The notes: a model not told the origin generated them from the sequence alone. Positions 26,855-38,106 are shown, numbered from the stretch's first letter. The stretch: 64,000 nucleotides of DNA from Sternotherus odoratus (GCA_032164245.1 JAVMKO010000022.1:12709845-12773844); one strand, 5' to 3'. Translations and numbers: made by a program.

Positions 26855-29800
26855 CTAAAAAGATAATATAAAAAGTCAAGGGGGGATACTTTGCCTTCAT
26901 TATTTGTTTCTAAAAGACAATATCAAAACCTGGATAAGTACATAGGAGCTTTATGACAACTGAGAAACTAAGCTGTTCTAGCCTCTCATTTAGAAGGATA
27001 ATCATTGATTGTGTGTATCTTTTAATGTGAGAAGGTTATGCCATTATTATGGATTGAAATTTGAATAGTAAATAATTCCTCTTTAAAAGTCACAAACACA
27101 CTAATTTGCTTCCTTACAAATGAGACTAATCTCTTATTCCACAGGTGTCATTATCATATCTCGATTTAAAGCTGTCAAAAGACTTGGACTCTGATGGGAA
27201 AATGCTGGGAATTCACCCAGTAGAATTACTTATTACTAAAAATCCTAAATACCGGTAGATTGTCAGACTTTTGTTAAGCAATAAACCCTCAAACTACAGG
27301 GAAACTTGCACTAAGGACTATGCTGATTGGTAACCCCATCTCAAAAAACAAATTATAATCTTCCATGGTTTGCAGTACAGTTTTGTTCAACCTTAGTTGA
27401 AACCTCTGCTAGGCTACAGATTAATGGTCCCCTGAGTGGTTACTTGAGACTGGCTTTACGGTAATGAAATATTGCACTACTCCAATGAGCAAGGGGAAAA
27501 TTCAAACTCTGCTCCTAAGGCCCATGCCCTGTATTGTTCAGGATGTCTGAGCATCAGATGTCTGTCTATGGTGGGGTGTGTGAAGAAAAGGAGCCCACTG
27601 AGGGTTAAACTATTAACTGATCAAGGAAGAGAGGAGAAAACTAATGAAGCATCCAAACAAAACCTTGTAATTTTTTACAGAATGTTACCTTGACTATCTA
27701 ACAAAGGAAAAAGTCTTTTAACCAAAGGCTGAAGTGCATTCACTATAATTGTCATTATTAGAGGCCCATCTAACGGAGGAAAAATATCCCAAACTCTGAG
27801 ATCCTCTGCTGCTGTAAACTGGCATAGCCCTACTAAAGTCAATGTAACTACACAGATTTATAATAGCTGAGAATCTACCCCTGAATTTTCTTGTTCCTTT
27901 CTGTAGTCGGGCCTTTTGCTTTATTTAACTTTTTCTCGTTGGTCTGTTCTTTCACATGCTTAATGTTTCTAACACTACCATATAAGTCTGGTAAAAGGTG
28001 TTGCATCATAGATGATGTACTAAGGGGCCTACCCAAAGTTGGTTAAGTCAAGGGAAAGACCCCTGTCGACTTCAGTGGCCCCTGGGGCAAACCTTGGAAG
28101 CTTCCATAGTAGAATTACTTCTTTGTGTAATAGTATTGTTCTATGAATAGTTCCATTCCAGTTACTGAGGCTATACCATTATCAATCTCAACAGGTCATC
28201 AAAATAATGAAAAATAGTAGTGGTTTCACCACAGGTTGATTCTGACTAAGCTGCTCATAGAAGATGCTTTTCTTGTGTAGTAAGCATTAATATCAATCAT
28301 TTTAATATGAAGCATTTTGCTGTACAACTTTGTTTCTAAAGGGCAATTGAAATCCCTGGGGCAGCATCTTACTTGAGCCATCAGAAGTTTGATAAATTAG
28401 GATGTGTAGTATAAACAATAGTGATGCTGCTCCCAGAAGGATGCTGTCAATACAATAGTGTCATGAAAACCCATATCCCCCGCTGTTAGGGAATGTTCGT
28501 TCAGTGTTATGATGCATTCTTTTTGCTCCCTTATTCTAAAAGTGAATTTAGTTCTGTAGAAAGGTGACAGACACTCGGTGACTGGAGTCCTTTGAAGACA
28601 TGTGAATGAAGTTTATACTGTTGTGCTGTGCATGTTCTGAAGATAAATAATGTGTCACAATCCCCAACTGAAGAGACCACTTAAGGGCTAGCTAGACCTA
28701 TCTGCCCAAGTTGCCACTTGTCATTGATGGTGACTACACATCTCCTTACCTGTCCCTTAAGTAATATAGACTCCATGTATTTTAACTAGAAAAGGTCTTG
28801 ACACTGAGGTCATCCTGCTGGAACTGTATGGAACAACCCTGGATTTTTGCAGTAACAATTCTTGAGAGCCTGAAGTTTCTCTCAAAAGTCCAGTGGGGCA
28901 TCTCCTTACAAACCTCACACAAACATTATAGATTCTGGGGTGTAAGTTCCAATTCACCTCACTTTGTACCCAAAAGTGCTTAAATCATTTTAAGACCCCC
29001 CTGATAATGCATCAATGACTTACACATGTTAAACCCTTTTTATTTTAAGAAGTCTTTCCAGGCTGACTGTAATCTAGAGAAACTTTAAGCTGCCAATATC
29101 TGAAAAGGCCAAGAAATTAAAACACAAGAGGTGGCCGAGTATCTGTCCATAAAGGTTCATTAATCCATGACCGTATCTCACGGCCCTCTTCAGCAGATGG
29201 AGTTAAAAATTCCTAGTGCACTGGCTCTGGGTTTACTTTTCAGTTGACTTATGTCAGTAGAAAAATAGTAGTTTCTTATCCTAAACACAGTGTGGAGTCC
29301 TTTCTAAAGATTCCAAAACAAAAGTTTTGTGTCTAATGTTTGAGAGTTTGTGCAAAAGAGGTGATGTGAGAAGTTAAGGGATGGTGAATATCTTCATCAC
29401 TGAGACATGGCTTCTTTTTTTGTCACCTCTTCAATCAACAGTACTATCTGAGTAACCAGAGGTGGTGTCTGGGCTTGTGAACTGTGCACAGTAAGTTCAT
29501 AGTCATAACATATAAAACACCAGATTTATTAGCACCTTCAGCTTTTTACAAATACTTCTATTCTTATAATAGTAAACAAAGGGCTGGTTAAAAAATGTGG
29601 ATGGTGGAAAATATTTCGAAGTAAAAACATGTCTATAAGCACATCTGTATTACTGATGCATTTATACAGTGCTTGCACATGAATATGTGCACATCCGTGT
29701 GTTTATGTATTCCAAGTCTTCTGTAGCTAATTTTCATGTATCATTTGAAAGAAACTATTAGAAAAGGCTCAGCAGCCTTCTGCGGGTATTTAGAAAAGCT

Positions 29801-30621
29801 TGTGTATAAGATAAAAGGAGTGGGCTCTTTTAACTTAACCAAATACTAGCATTAGGGAAGCACCTAGCCTCCGTTTTCCCTAAGTAACTACCCTGCCACC
29901 CAAACTCTATAAACAAAAACTGCAATCAACGGGCTTTCATTTTCTAAAGTGACCTTTTCTCTGAGAGTCCCAGCTTGCAGATCTATAGTGCTCAGATCAT
30001 TTCAGCTAGGGCTAGCTTTACTTTGGGATGATTTTATTCCAATTTCAAACCAAAGCCAGCCGCAGTCTAGGATCAACAATGCAGTGGAGGAGAATGTTGT
30101 AGAACAAGTTTATTTCTTGTCAGCTACAGGGGAGGGAATCGCTCCTGGCTTTTTGTCTTAATGGTTATCAGTACTGTCAATCTTATTAAATGCCTCTGGA
30201 CATTTTTGTGTGAAAACCCTCACACAATCTCCAGGTCTTGTCTAGGGCAACAGCAGATCCGGATCACTTTAACACAGGGCTGAGCTATGAGTTTCTCGAA
30301 GAGACGCAGCCAAGGGGAGCAGAGAGGAGAGAAATGATGCTCCCTTTCTTAATCCTTTGTGGGGTAGGCTCAAGCTGCAACCCTCTTTTTACTTAAAATG
30401 CAAAATGTGGCAGTCAAAGCTTGAATTGTATACTCCCTTCCCACCCATCCCAATACTAACGCTAGCCGCTAATGCTTGCAACTGCTCAAGCAGTGAGAGA
30501 TTTACAGCAAAAGCATGGAAAGCTACAGCAACAGGCTTAGAATAAATGCATGGAAACTTCAACCTTTCCACCCCCGCCGAAACGAAAAGCCCCATCTTGC
30601 TGGCTCACAGCAATGCCTTAC
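26855..30621 (-). other. KCND3: Proposed KCND3 intron 1
   Basis: Runs from a candidate donor (GCAAG|GTAAGG, GT at 30621-30620) to the AG at 26856-26855, 3767 bp. I see no clear repeat and no coding exon in it. The sequence is AT-rich and looks unique, with only weak traces of an ancient amniote repeat near 27810-27880. An intron with this little repeat content, close to a promoter, may hold regulatory sequence, but no specific site can be named. Confidence 0.55.
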
Positions 30622-31080
30622 CTTGCAAGGAAAGAAACTCTCGTCCCCAAAATGCAGGGCTAGATCTAGGGGGCGGTGGGAAAATAATCCTCAGGATAAA
30701 GGGTGAATTGTGCTGTCTGCCTCTCCAATCTCTCTCTAAATCGAGTAATCACAAAGTATAAGCAGCCCTGGGGCAGTAGATAGAAATGACTAAACAGCGT
30801 CTCCCTTGTTATTGCTGAGGTTGAGTGAGTCTCTGTCTCCCTCCCTTCCCCCCAAGCTTGTTTCTGTGGGGGCTTCTCTTTTTCTGCTTGTCCTTCCAAT
30901 CCAGCTTGGCGCTGGTCAAGCTGGAAATGGTACCCAGGTGCTGAAGAATCCGCTCTCTTGGCTGGAGCAGGGTTGATGGACTTGAGCCCGGCGCCCCCTC
31001 CCTCCTTCCCTCTCTCTCGGTCGGAGAGCCAGAGAAGCAGGCTGTAAAACAAGATGCTGGAGAGAGGCGGTGTGAGCGAA
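30622..31080 (-). other. KCND3: Candidate KCND3 non-coding exon 1
   Basis: Ends at a near-consensus donor GCAAG|GTAAGG. No ATG occurs on the minus strand from 31104 down to 30622 (no 'cat' on the plus strand), although a random stretch of this length would have around seven; that fits a 5' leader. It adjoins the CpG island and lies a few kb upstream of the coding exon, as expected for KCND3, whose first exon is non-coding in mammals. Start position and donor use are inferred. Long non-ATG frames through it are not proposed as coding. Confidence 0.5.
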
Positions 31081-31106
31081 CAGAGAGACACCAGCAAATG
31101 GAGTCA

Positions 31107-31113
31107 TTAAATA
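31107..31113 (-). promoter_or_regulatory. KCND3: TATA-like element upstream of candidate exon 1
   Basis: The minus strand reads TATTTAA, flanked by GC-rich DNA. It would place a start near 31080. It departs from the TATAAA consensus, and CpG-island promoters often lack TATA, so this is only a candidate. Confidence 0.3.
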
Positions 31114-31179
31114 CACACCAGTCCTGACACTGCATGCTAATGTGCCCAGCACTGGGGGGGGGGGGGGGAAGAGTATGGG

Positions 31180-32120
31180 GAGGAACTTTACCCTTCCCCG
31201 CTAGAGCTTCTCCAGTTTGGTCCCCCCTCAGCCTGTCCCCCTCCCCAGCCCCGCCGCGCAGGGGTCTCGTTGGAAGAAGAAATAAACTTCCTCTCGCTCC
31301 ATCGCTTCTCTCAAGAAGGGCGGCGGCCAGGGGGCAAATCGTGCTCGCTGGGAAGCCCCCCGCCCCGCTTGATAAATGGAAACACCCACCGCGGCAGCAC
31401 CGGCTCTTGCCCTGCCACTCCGGCAGCTGCAGCGAGTGATGCTCCGCAGGAAGAGGGAGGGTCCTTCCCCGGAGCGGGACCGATACAGACCTGAGAGAGG
31501 GGCCCGGCTCCGGCCCACGGGGCGTTGGTGTGTCCCCCAGAGCCGCCGCGGCTACTTAAGCCAGCACTTCACTTGCCACCGGCTTCCGCGAGCCGCCCGA
31601 GGGAGGCAGCGGGTGGCCGGGAGACTCGCTCGCCGCCTGCCCCAGCATCTTGCCCCCACGTCGCAGGGGGCCGGGAAGCGCTGTCCCCTCCCCGCCGGAC
31701 CCGGCCTTCCCTGGGCAGGAGCCGCGGGGCCCCGGCCTGCCTTGCGCTGCCGGACTCGCCACCTCCGGCGGGGGCCGGGCGCTACCGCTGCCACCCAGCC
31801 TCGGCAGGCATGGGGCGGCGGGGCAGGGTCCCTGTCCCAGCCCGGCCGGGGGGCGCAGGGGCTCGGGCAGCGAGAGGATGCGCCGGGGTCTTGTCTCCGC
31901 AGGCAGGTGGCGCCGTCCCCCCAGCCTCGCCAGGCCGGCCGCTTTCAGCACCACGCGGCGGCGGACAGCTCCGCCGGGGAACCGGGGGGCGCCGAGCCTA
32001 GGGGACCCGGCCGGGCTGGCTCTGCCCCTCACGTTCGGCCCCCGGATTCGCCGCTGCTGGGGGGGGGGTCCCCCCGATTCCCGCATGAGCGCCCCCAACT
32101 GCCGCGGTGGCAACGTTTTT
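31180..32120. promoter_or_regulatory. KCND3: CpG island, presumed KCND3 promoter region
   Basis: CpG dinucleotides are frequent and G+C is visibly far above the flanks, for example 'gccgccgcggctacttaagc' and 'cgcggcggcggacagctccg'. GC-box (Sp1-type) sequences are present, such as ggggcgg near 31803 and, on the minus strand, ggggcgg near 31355. It is the only such region in the window and lies 5' of KCND3. Several overlapping open frames on both strands are expected from stop-poor GC-rich DNA and are not called as genes. Confidence 0.85.
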
Positions 32121-32560
32121 TTAATGTTAATTCTGAGAAACCTGAAAGCCCCCTCCCCTCACTTTCCAAGAGTGGGGGCTTGAAAGTCCACTTTAAATTG
32201 CTTCAATTTGGACACCCAAATCACTTTTGAAAATTTAGGCCGGGAGCACTGGATTGCTCAGACTGCAACATTGGCCCCTCCAGTCAGTCCCCTGTCCTGC
32301 GAGTGTCCAGTACCTGCTGACTGGTCGGGAATGCCTGCCAGTAACTGTTCTCACCTGACATCTGCAGTAGTGAGCTTATACCCTGAAAAAAGTCACCATG
32401 AAATATGTGCAAGGGAGCTGACAAGGTTACAGAGAGGATGGGTATCAGTCAGTTTAGCATTCAGACACCAAAGGAGCTGGTTTGGGGAGATATTAATAGA
32501 CGCATGTGATATGAAACATAAGACCGAAGACTAGAAACCAAGTGTCTTCAACAGCTAAGG

Positions 32561-32778
32561 TAACAAAGTCCTGTGGCACCTTAAAGACTAACTATAAAGT
32601 TTTGAAGCATGAGCTTTCGTGGGTTAATACCCACTTCGTCGTTTCCACTGCTTGCATCCGACGAAGTGGGTATTAGCCCACGAAAGCTCATGCTTCAAAA
32701 CTTTATAGTTAGTCTTTAAGGTGACACAGGACTTTGTTACCTCTGCTATTCCAGACTAACATGGCTACCTCTCTGATT
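32561..32778. mobile_element. Penelope-like palindromic element with 14-bp TSD
   Basis: The left arm ('aacaaagtcctgtggcacct' ... 'ttttgaagcatgagctttcg') is the reverse complement of the right arm ('cgaaagctcatgcttcaaaa' ... 'ggtgacacaggactttgtta'). The hinge lies near 32640-32650. The right side extends further, ending 'catggctacctctctgatt'. The flanking direct repeat ttcaacagctaagg (32547-32560 and 32779-32792) is exact, pointing to retrotransposition rather than hAT-type insertion. The hammerhead-like core is present as CCGACGA (32658) and CGAAA (32681), with U4 changed to C. Confidence 0.88.
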
Positions 32779-33661
32779 TTCAACAGCTAAGGAAGTTTCA
32801 GCACAGTGTGATGTCCTGGATCTGTCCTTATTAAATCACATCAAAAATATCCTCTTAAAATGTTTGTTTGTCTGCATCTTTGTCCACCAGCAAGTGCATA
32901 GCAGAAAGGTGGAGACTATAGTGAGGTTTCTCCTGATGTGAATGATTGTGTTGTGATTTACAATGTCATCTTTTTATAAAACTTCCAGCTGTCCTCCTCT
33001 TTCTCATTCTTTAATGCTCTCGCTTCCCTCTCTACTAGCTGTGGCCTGGCTTTTCCCCCATGACTCGGCCCCCTTTTAACTTTCAATTTCTATTAAAAAG
33101 CTAATTTGGGAGCTCATTGTTAATGCTCCCAATTTTGTATGTTTAAATAGAAAATGAAAGTCAAAAGGAAAGTAGCTGCAAATCAAACATCAGTGAAAAC
33201 TGTGGCTTCTTTCTGTCTTGCCTAACTACGACTCTCGGTAGCACTTCACTTATAGCTAGGCCACTTTTAATTTGCACTGATAGCATTCAATGTAAAGGTT
33301 TTGTGAGTATATGCCTTTTATTTTTAAATAAATATGGAAGGCCAGTCGGGGTAAAATATTGTTGATAGCTGCAGACAGATCACCGGTGGGGCAAAAAGAA
33401 GTAAGAGTTTAGGAAACAAAAGATAGCAACAGGGAAGAGGTGGAGTGTGGGGGTAGAAGGAAGGAGCAGGCCTTGGGCAACTATATGGTCGGAAAGAGAA
33501 GCTCCCAGAGCAAATCCAGTATTTTCTTCTCCTTGTAGCCCCTCCTCAAAACTCCCCTCTTTGACAGTGCAGTCAGGAAATTGCAACCTGATAATGTCTA
33601 AGCAGGTGGCAAGTGAAGAGTACTGCTTCTGAGTGGCTAAGAATTGCACAGGTCCTATTAT

Positions 33662-33818
33662 GTGTGAATACCCACTTCATCAGATGTGACTGCATGCATC
33701 TGACGAAGTGGGTATTCACCCATGAAAGCTTATGCTCTAATATGTCTATTAGTCTATAAGGTGCCACAGGACACTGTCATTTTTGCAGATCCAGACTAAC
33801 ATGGCTACCCCTCTGATA
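33662..33818. mobile_element. Penelope-like palindromic element
   Basis: A short left arm ('tgaatacccacttcatcaga') is opposed by 'tctgacgaagtgggtattca'. The right arm continues through 'gtctattagtctataaggtg', 'ccacaggacactgtc' and 'agactaacatggctaccc'. A flanking ctattat repeat at 33655-33661 and 33819-33825 is a likely short TSD. It holds the best-preserved hammerhead-like core in the window. Confidence 0.82.
33700..33737 (+). ncRNA. Hammerhead-ribozyme-like core in Penelope-like repeat
   Basis: CTGACGA (33700-33706) matches the conserved CUGANGA box. Next comes a stem II hairpin, (G)TGGGT...ACCCA(T), and GAAA (33724-33727). A two-base-pair stem III with loop TTAT (GC-TTAT-GC) is followed by UC, so the predicted cleavage is after 33737. 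Hammerhead motifs with very short stem III are known from Penelope-like terminal repeats. I could not find a convincing stem I in the immediate flanks, so activity is unproven. Confidence 0.55.
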
Positions 33819-33884
33819 CTATTATATATGTTACCCCATCTCCCTCACCCAACCTGGCCTGTTTGTTAGTCCCATACACTTGTT

Positions 33885-33950
33885 TTGTGTTGTCTTTTAG
33901 AATATAAGCTCTGTGCAGCACCTGGTGCGATGGTGTCCAGTCTGTTTGAG
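33885..33950 (+). repeat. SINE/L2-like 3' tail
   Basis: 'gtcttttagaatataagctc' then 'tgtgcagcacctggtgcgat' resembles the tail at 3640-3725. Diverged. Confidence 0.45.
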
Positions 33951-35196
33951 ACTTTTACTGCAATCTAAATGTATACAGTTAGTGTTAGTAGTAGTATTAC
34001 TACACTCTGGCTGACAGTCTTGGAAGCACTACTGAGTTTCAAGTGGGCCATAGAGACAACGTATCTCTCTCAGCCTCTTGGCATGGTCCCTGCAGGGCAA
34101 CAGTGTGGAACACCGGGGCTGCAGTCTGTTGGGGCGTGGACACTACTGCTGCCCCTGCTATGCCTGTGTGACTAGAGAAAGGACCTTAGCTTCAAGGTTA
34201 GTGCCTGAAGAAGAAAGTAAGCACAGGGCATAGACCCTTTAATACAGCACAGCTTAAAGTACAGCTCAACCACAGGGGCAGTAAGTAGAATAAAAATACT
34301 AGTAATATTGCCTGTTAGCCAATGGCCTCCCAGCATAGCACAGATTACTCTGCCAGAGGTTGCAAACAATTCATTTCATTCCCTTGCTTCCTGTTTTTCT
34401 CTAGGGCCGGGTCCAAGCCAAAATCTCACTGCCGAGTTCCTGTGAACCCTGAGAGAGTCTGAATAAGCATGTGGATCCAATGTTGAGGTTTGGGCCCATT
34501 TCTACTTTCCTCCCCTTACTCTGTGTTCCTTTCTGATTTGAGAGAGAGGCACTGGGCTGGCACAGGGAGGGGCCTACTGTGTCCTGTCACGTGCGGCCTC
34601 CTTTTCACTCTCTGTCAAGTCTTTCTTCCCCAGCTCAGGTTGGTTAAAAAGTGAAATTGACCTTCTGCCAGCTGCTTTGCTGAATCATGGTGCTTTGGGA
34701 AGACAATCCAAAATGGAGGCTAGTCCATGGAATGATACAGTCTCTGCTACATGGGGGTTCTGCTAGTTAGGGGAAGGTGGTAAGATTAATACATAACTGG
34801 TACCAGTTAGTCTGGGTTCACTCTAGAAGCTTGAAAGACCCAGCCTGAAATTCTCAGGCTATCAAAAGACTGCACAGTTGCTTTATGTGCATGTTAAGTG
34901 TTTTCCTAGATCACCAACTAACAGAACTAAAAAACTACTGCTCACTTTTACAGTTGCACAGCAAGATTGTGGCTCTTCTGGATACCTTAATCAAGCAATT
35001 ATTTTTCCCATTTGGATATGATAGACAAGAAAACCAAATGACAGTTATTGATGTGTTTACTTGTAGCTTGAACAAAAATTAGTTCTCAGGATCATATCTT
35101 TAGATTGCAAATTGTTACTGTAACAGTTAATTGTTTATAGTAAACAATCTGATTACATGTAGCTTTTATGGAGAATGAAATCATAATCAGTTATTA

Positions 35197-35668
35197 AGGG
35201 GGGATATGATAGTGGTATATAAAATCATGAGTCGTGTGGAAAAAGTGAATAAGGAAAAGTTCTTTACTTGTTCCCATAATATAAGAACTAAGGGCCGCCA
35301 AATGAAATTAATGGGCAGCAGGTTTAAAACAAATAAAAGGAAGTTCTTCTGCACACAGTCAACCTGTGGAACTCCTTGCCTCAGGAGGTTGTGAAGCCTA
35401 GGACTATAACAGGGTTTAAAAGAGAACTTGATAAATTCATGGTGGTTAAGTCCATTAATGGCTATTTGCCAGGATGGGTAAGGAATGTGTCCCTAGCCTC
35501 TGTCTGTCAGAGAGTGGAGATGGATGGCAGGAGAGAGATCACTTGGTCCTTACCTGTAAGGTTCACTCACTCCGGGGTACCTGGCATTGGTCACTGTGGG
35601 CAGACAGGATACTGGACTGGATGGACCTTTGGTCTGACCCAGTACGGCCTTTCTTATGTTCTTATGTA
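35197..35668 (+). repeat. CR1 LINE 3' end, best copy
   Basis: The longest CR1 copy here. Landmarks in order: 'gggggatatgatagtggtat', 'ccgccaaatgaaattaatgg', 'caacctgtggaactccttgc', 'gataaattcatggtgg', 'ctggatggacctttggtctg', 'acccagtacggcctttctta'. It ends in the direct octamer repeat ttcttatg-ttcttatg that CR1 elements carry in place of poly(A). 5'-truncated, as usual for CR1. The open frame through it is not a gene. Confidence 0.93.
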
Positions 35669-36093
35669 CTTAACAGTCCTGTGCAAAATTGCTCAATGCC
35701 TGCCCTTTTACAATGTGTGGACAAAGAGTCATACAATTGTGTGGGCTAAAATACAGCATTGTTTAAGAGAGTATTCTGTTTTTTCTTCAGTGACTTGTGT
35801 AACCTTCACCAAATTCCATACAACTTGTATTTAATGGTGCTGCAGATTAATAAAGTCAGTTCAGGAAGGCAGGTTCATTAATTATTTCATACACTGATAT
35901 GAAGTGAGTGGAAATTTGGATACATATTTTACACCAGGCACCTCCTGCTAGCAGATATTTGAAAACAAACATGGAAGCTGTTTTGAATGCTAGAGGAAGA
36001 CAAGTTATTAAAAATAATGAGAACATCTTGAGTCAGCTAGATAACATGTCATCACTATTGGCGAAGCAAATGGACAGGAGCAGGAAAAGGGAC

Positions 36094-36195
36094 AGTGGAG
36101 AATGTGAATAAGGAAATGTTATTTACCCCTTCACATAACCCAAGAAGCAGGGGTCACCCAATGAAATTAATAGGCAGCAGGTTTTAAAACAAACA
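36094..36195 (+). repeat. CR1 LINE fragment
   Basis: 'aatgtgaataaggaaatgtt', 'ggggtcacccaatgaaatta' and 'ataggcagcaggttttaaaa' repeat the middle of the CR1 3' end, parallel to 35250-35335. Confidence 0.8.
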
Positions 36196-36261
36196 TGATC
36201 TTATCAGCTATGACCATCCTGAGGTTTCTTTGACCATGTTCCCACCCTCATCCCCCAGCAA

Positions 36262-36415
36262 ATTAATAGGGCTGAAAATTTCAAAGCTGCCTCGGGGACT
36301 CCCAGACTGGGATTTTCAATAGAATCTAATGGAGTTAGGCACCCAATTTCACTGATTTTCAATGGGAAATGGGTACCTAACTCACTTGCAGTCATCTGAA
36401 ATTTCCAGCCCCACT
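36262..36415. repeat. Ancient palindromic 'gattttcaa' repeat
   Basis: 'gctgaaaatttcaaagctgc' and 'gggattttcaatagaatcta' are opposed by 'aatgggaaatgggtacctaa' and 'catctgaaatttcc' around 'ggagttaggcacccaa'. The layout is an eroded MITE palindrome. Related pieces occur near 45945-46060 and 63445-63540. Confidence 0.5.
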
Positions 36416-36825
36416 TTGCATTAAGATAAAACCAAATCTCCTGGGTTAGTTTGATTATCTCAGCCTGCATGATTAAACTCTTAAAACACTTTACACACAG
36501 CCCTGGGCTCACAAAACCCCTGGACAGTAGGTATGTATCATCATATCTGTTTAGAGGTGTCCATATCAGCACACAGGGATGTTATGTCTGGTACAAAATA
36601 ATACTGTGATTAACTGATATCATTAGGAATAGATCCCAGGAGTCCTGATTCTCAGCCCTAAGCCCTAACCACTATTTAATACTACCTTACATTGCAAACT
36701 ATATCAGACATCATTAAGCTGTTTGATTAACATTTAAGTCCTTCCTGTTTGATCTAATATAAAATATAGATATTTTTCAGTGTTTTTTAAAAGTTCAACT
36801 GTCAGAAATTAAAGATGAATCACAG

Positions 36826-36910
36826 AATGTGGTCTAGCGGTTTGAGTAGGAAATAAGGAGTCCTGTATCCACTCCTGGCTATGCCACCAGCTTGCTGTGT
36901 AACCTGATTT
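36826..36910 (+). repeat. MIR/CORE-type SINE fragment
   Basis: 'gtggtctagcggtttgagta', 'ggagtcctgtatccactcct' and 'ggctatgccaccagcttgct' give the tRNA-like head and core order. The tail is lost. A further antisense scrap lies at about 36620-36690. Confidence 0.6.
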
Positions 36911-37067
36911 CAGCCCTGTTCTTCTGAGAAAATGTTTACCTATGGGATCAGAATCATTTTTTAAAATTATTTGTTCTGTATCAAAATAGTATATGTCATC
37001 TACTTCAGAATAACTAGAACTACTTTGCTATACAAAAGCTTATGGAGGGTTAAGAGATCAGTCCTAC

Positions 37068-37142
<75 letters not shown>

Positions 37143-37152
37143 CCCATCCACC

Positions 37153-37218
<66 letters not shown>
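37068..37218. repeat. (TATC)n microsatellite, interrupted
   Basis: About 19 units (37068-37142), an 11-bp interruption (cccatccaccc), then about 16 units (37154-37218). It translates as a repeating LSIY frame, which is an artefact. Very likely polymorphic. Confidence 0.98.
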
Positions 37219-37219
<1 letters not shown>

Positions 37220-37754
37220 GCTGACAGTGCTATAAAGAAGAACTTGACTAGGATTCTGTCCCAAGATCCTAACGTATTTACTTTATGTTTTGTTAAATCT
37301 TTATGGAGGACTTGTCTTTGCTTTATTAATGAAAAATAGAATCAGCAAACACTAAAACATGACATATTCTCAGTGAAATAACTGAAAAAAATCACTGGTT
37401 TAAAATGCTGATGTTGACTGTAGCTTGCATGGTTATTAGCTCTGTATTTTTAGTCTGTGTTTCTGTCACGTACTTCTTTTACTTATTCTTTACATTAGGC
37501 ACCGTCATACATTATTTCTGCGTGTGAATTCACATTTACTTCAAGCCCATGCTGTGTAAGCATTTTGTAATGACAGTTACAGCAATAAAACTGGCTTGCT
37601 TGTTTAAAATTAGCTTCCTATAATACTGTAGCTTTGTAGTATGATTGTGCCCTATAGACTCTGCCAACCCCTGCTCAGATCGAATCTTGTGAAAAATTCT
37701 GGATAGATTAAGGAACTATCATTCATTTGCTTAAACTAAGGAGTCAGTCTTAGC

Positions 37755-38020
37755 AGTCTAAACAGCTATAGTCTAGTGCTCAGAGGCACCTGGAAAGCAC
37801 AGCTACTTGAATATATGTCTGGCTCTGTCACTGCATCCTTTCAGACCTCAGCCAAGTCTCTTAAAGTTCTCTGTTCCTTATGTTCCCATCAATAAAATAG
37901 GTATAATAATTTTTATTGACCAAAAAGAGCTGTTGTAAGAATTTATAAGTATTTATAAATGGCTGTGAGATCCTTGGATGAAATGCGCTGTATAAAAGTA
38001 CAAAGCAGTAGTTGATTGAT
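37755..38020 (+). repeat. MIR/CORE-type SINE, near full length
   Basis: The order is head 'ctatagtctagtgctcagag', core 'ctggctctgtcactgcatcc' and 'cctcagccaagtctcttaaa', then 'atcaataaaataggtataat', and tail 'ctgtgagatccttggatgaa' with 'atgcgctgtataaaagta'. This is the most complete SINE of this type in the window. Confidence 0.8.
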
Positions 38021-38106
38021 CAATTAATCAATCTATCTATATCACATTAAGATACTTAACCAGGGTGTGATATTTGTAATTCAGATAGAACTATCAATCT
38101 ATCTAC

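Noticed and set aside
30666..31097. 143-codon minus-strand frame in the candidate KCND3 exon 1
   Set aside because: It has no ATG start (the first codon is TTG), and the absence of ATGs in the stretch better fits an untranslated leader.
31376..32230. Open frame of 284 codons on the plus strand, with overlapping long frames on both strands (for example 31556-32113)
   Set aside because: It lies wholly in the CpG island, where stop codons are rare. Long frames exist in several phases on both strands at once, composition is Pro/Arg/Gly-rich, and no domain is recognisable.
35376..35834. 152-codon plus-strand frame
   Set aside because: It mostly overlaps the untranslated CR1 3' end at 35197-35668.
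37068..37218. Regular repeats considered as a CRISPR-like array
   Set aside because: The unit is 4 bp with no spacers, and the genome is clearly eukaryotic.
36971..37339. Frame encoding repeated Leu-Ser-Ile-Tyr
   Set aside because: It is a translation of the (TATC)n microsatellite.
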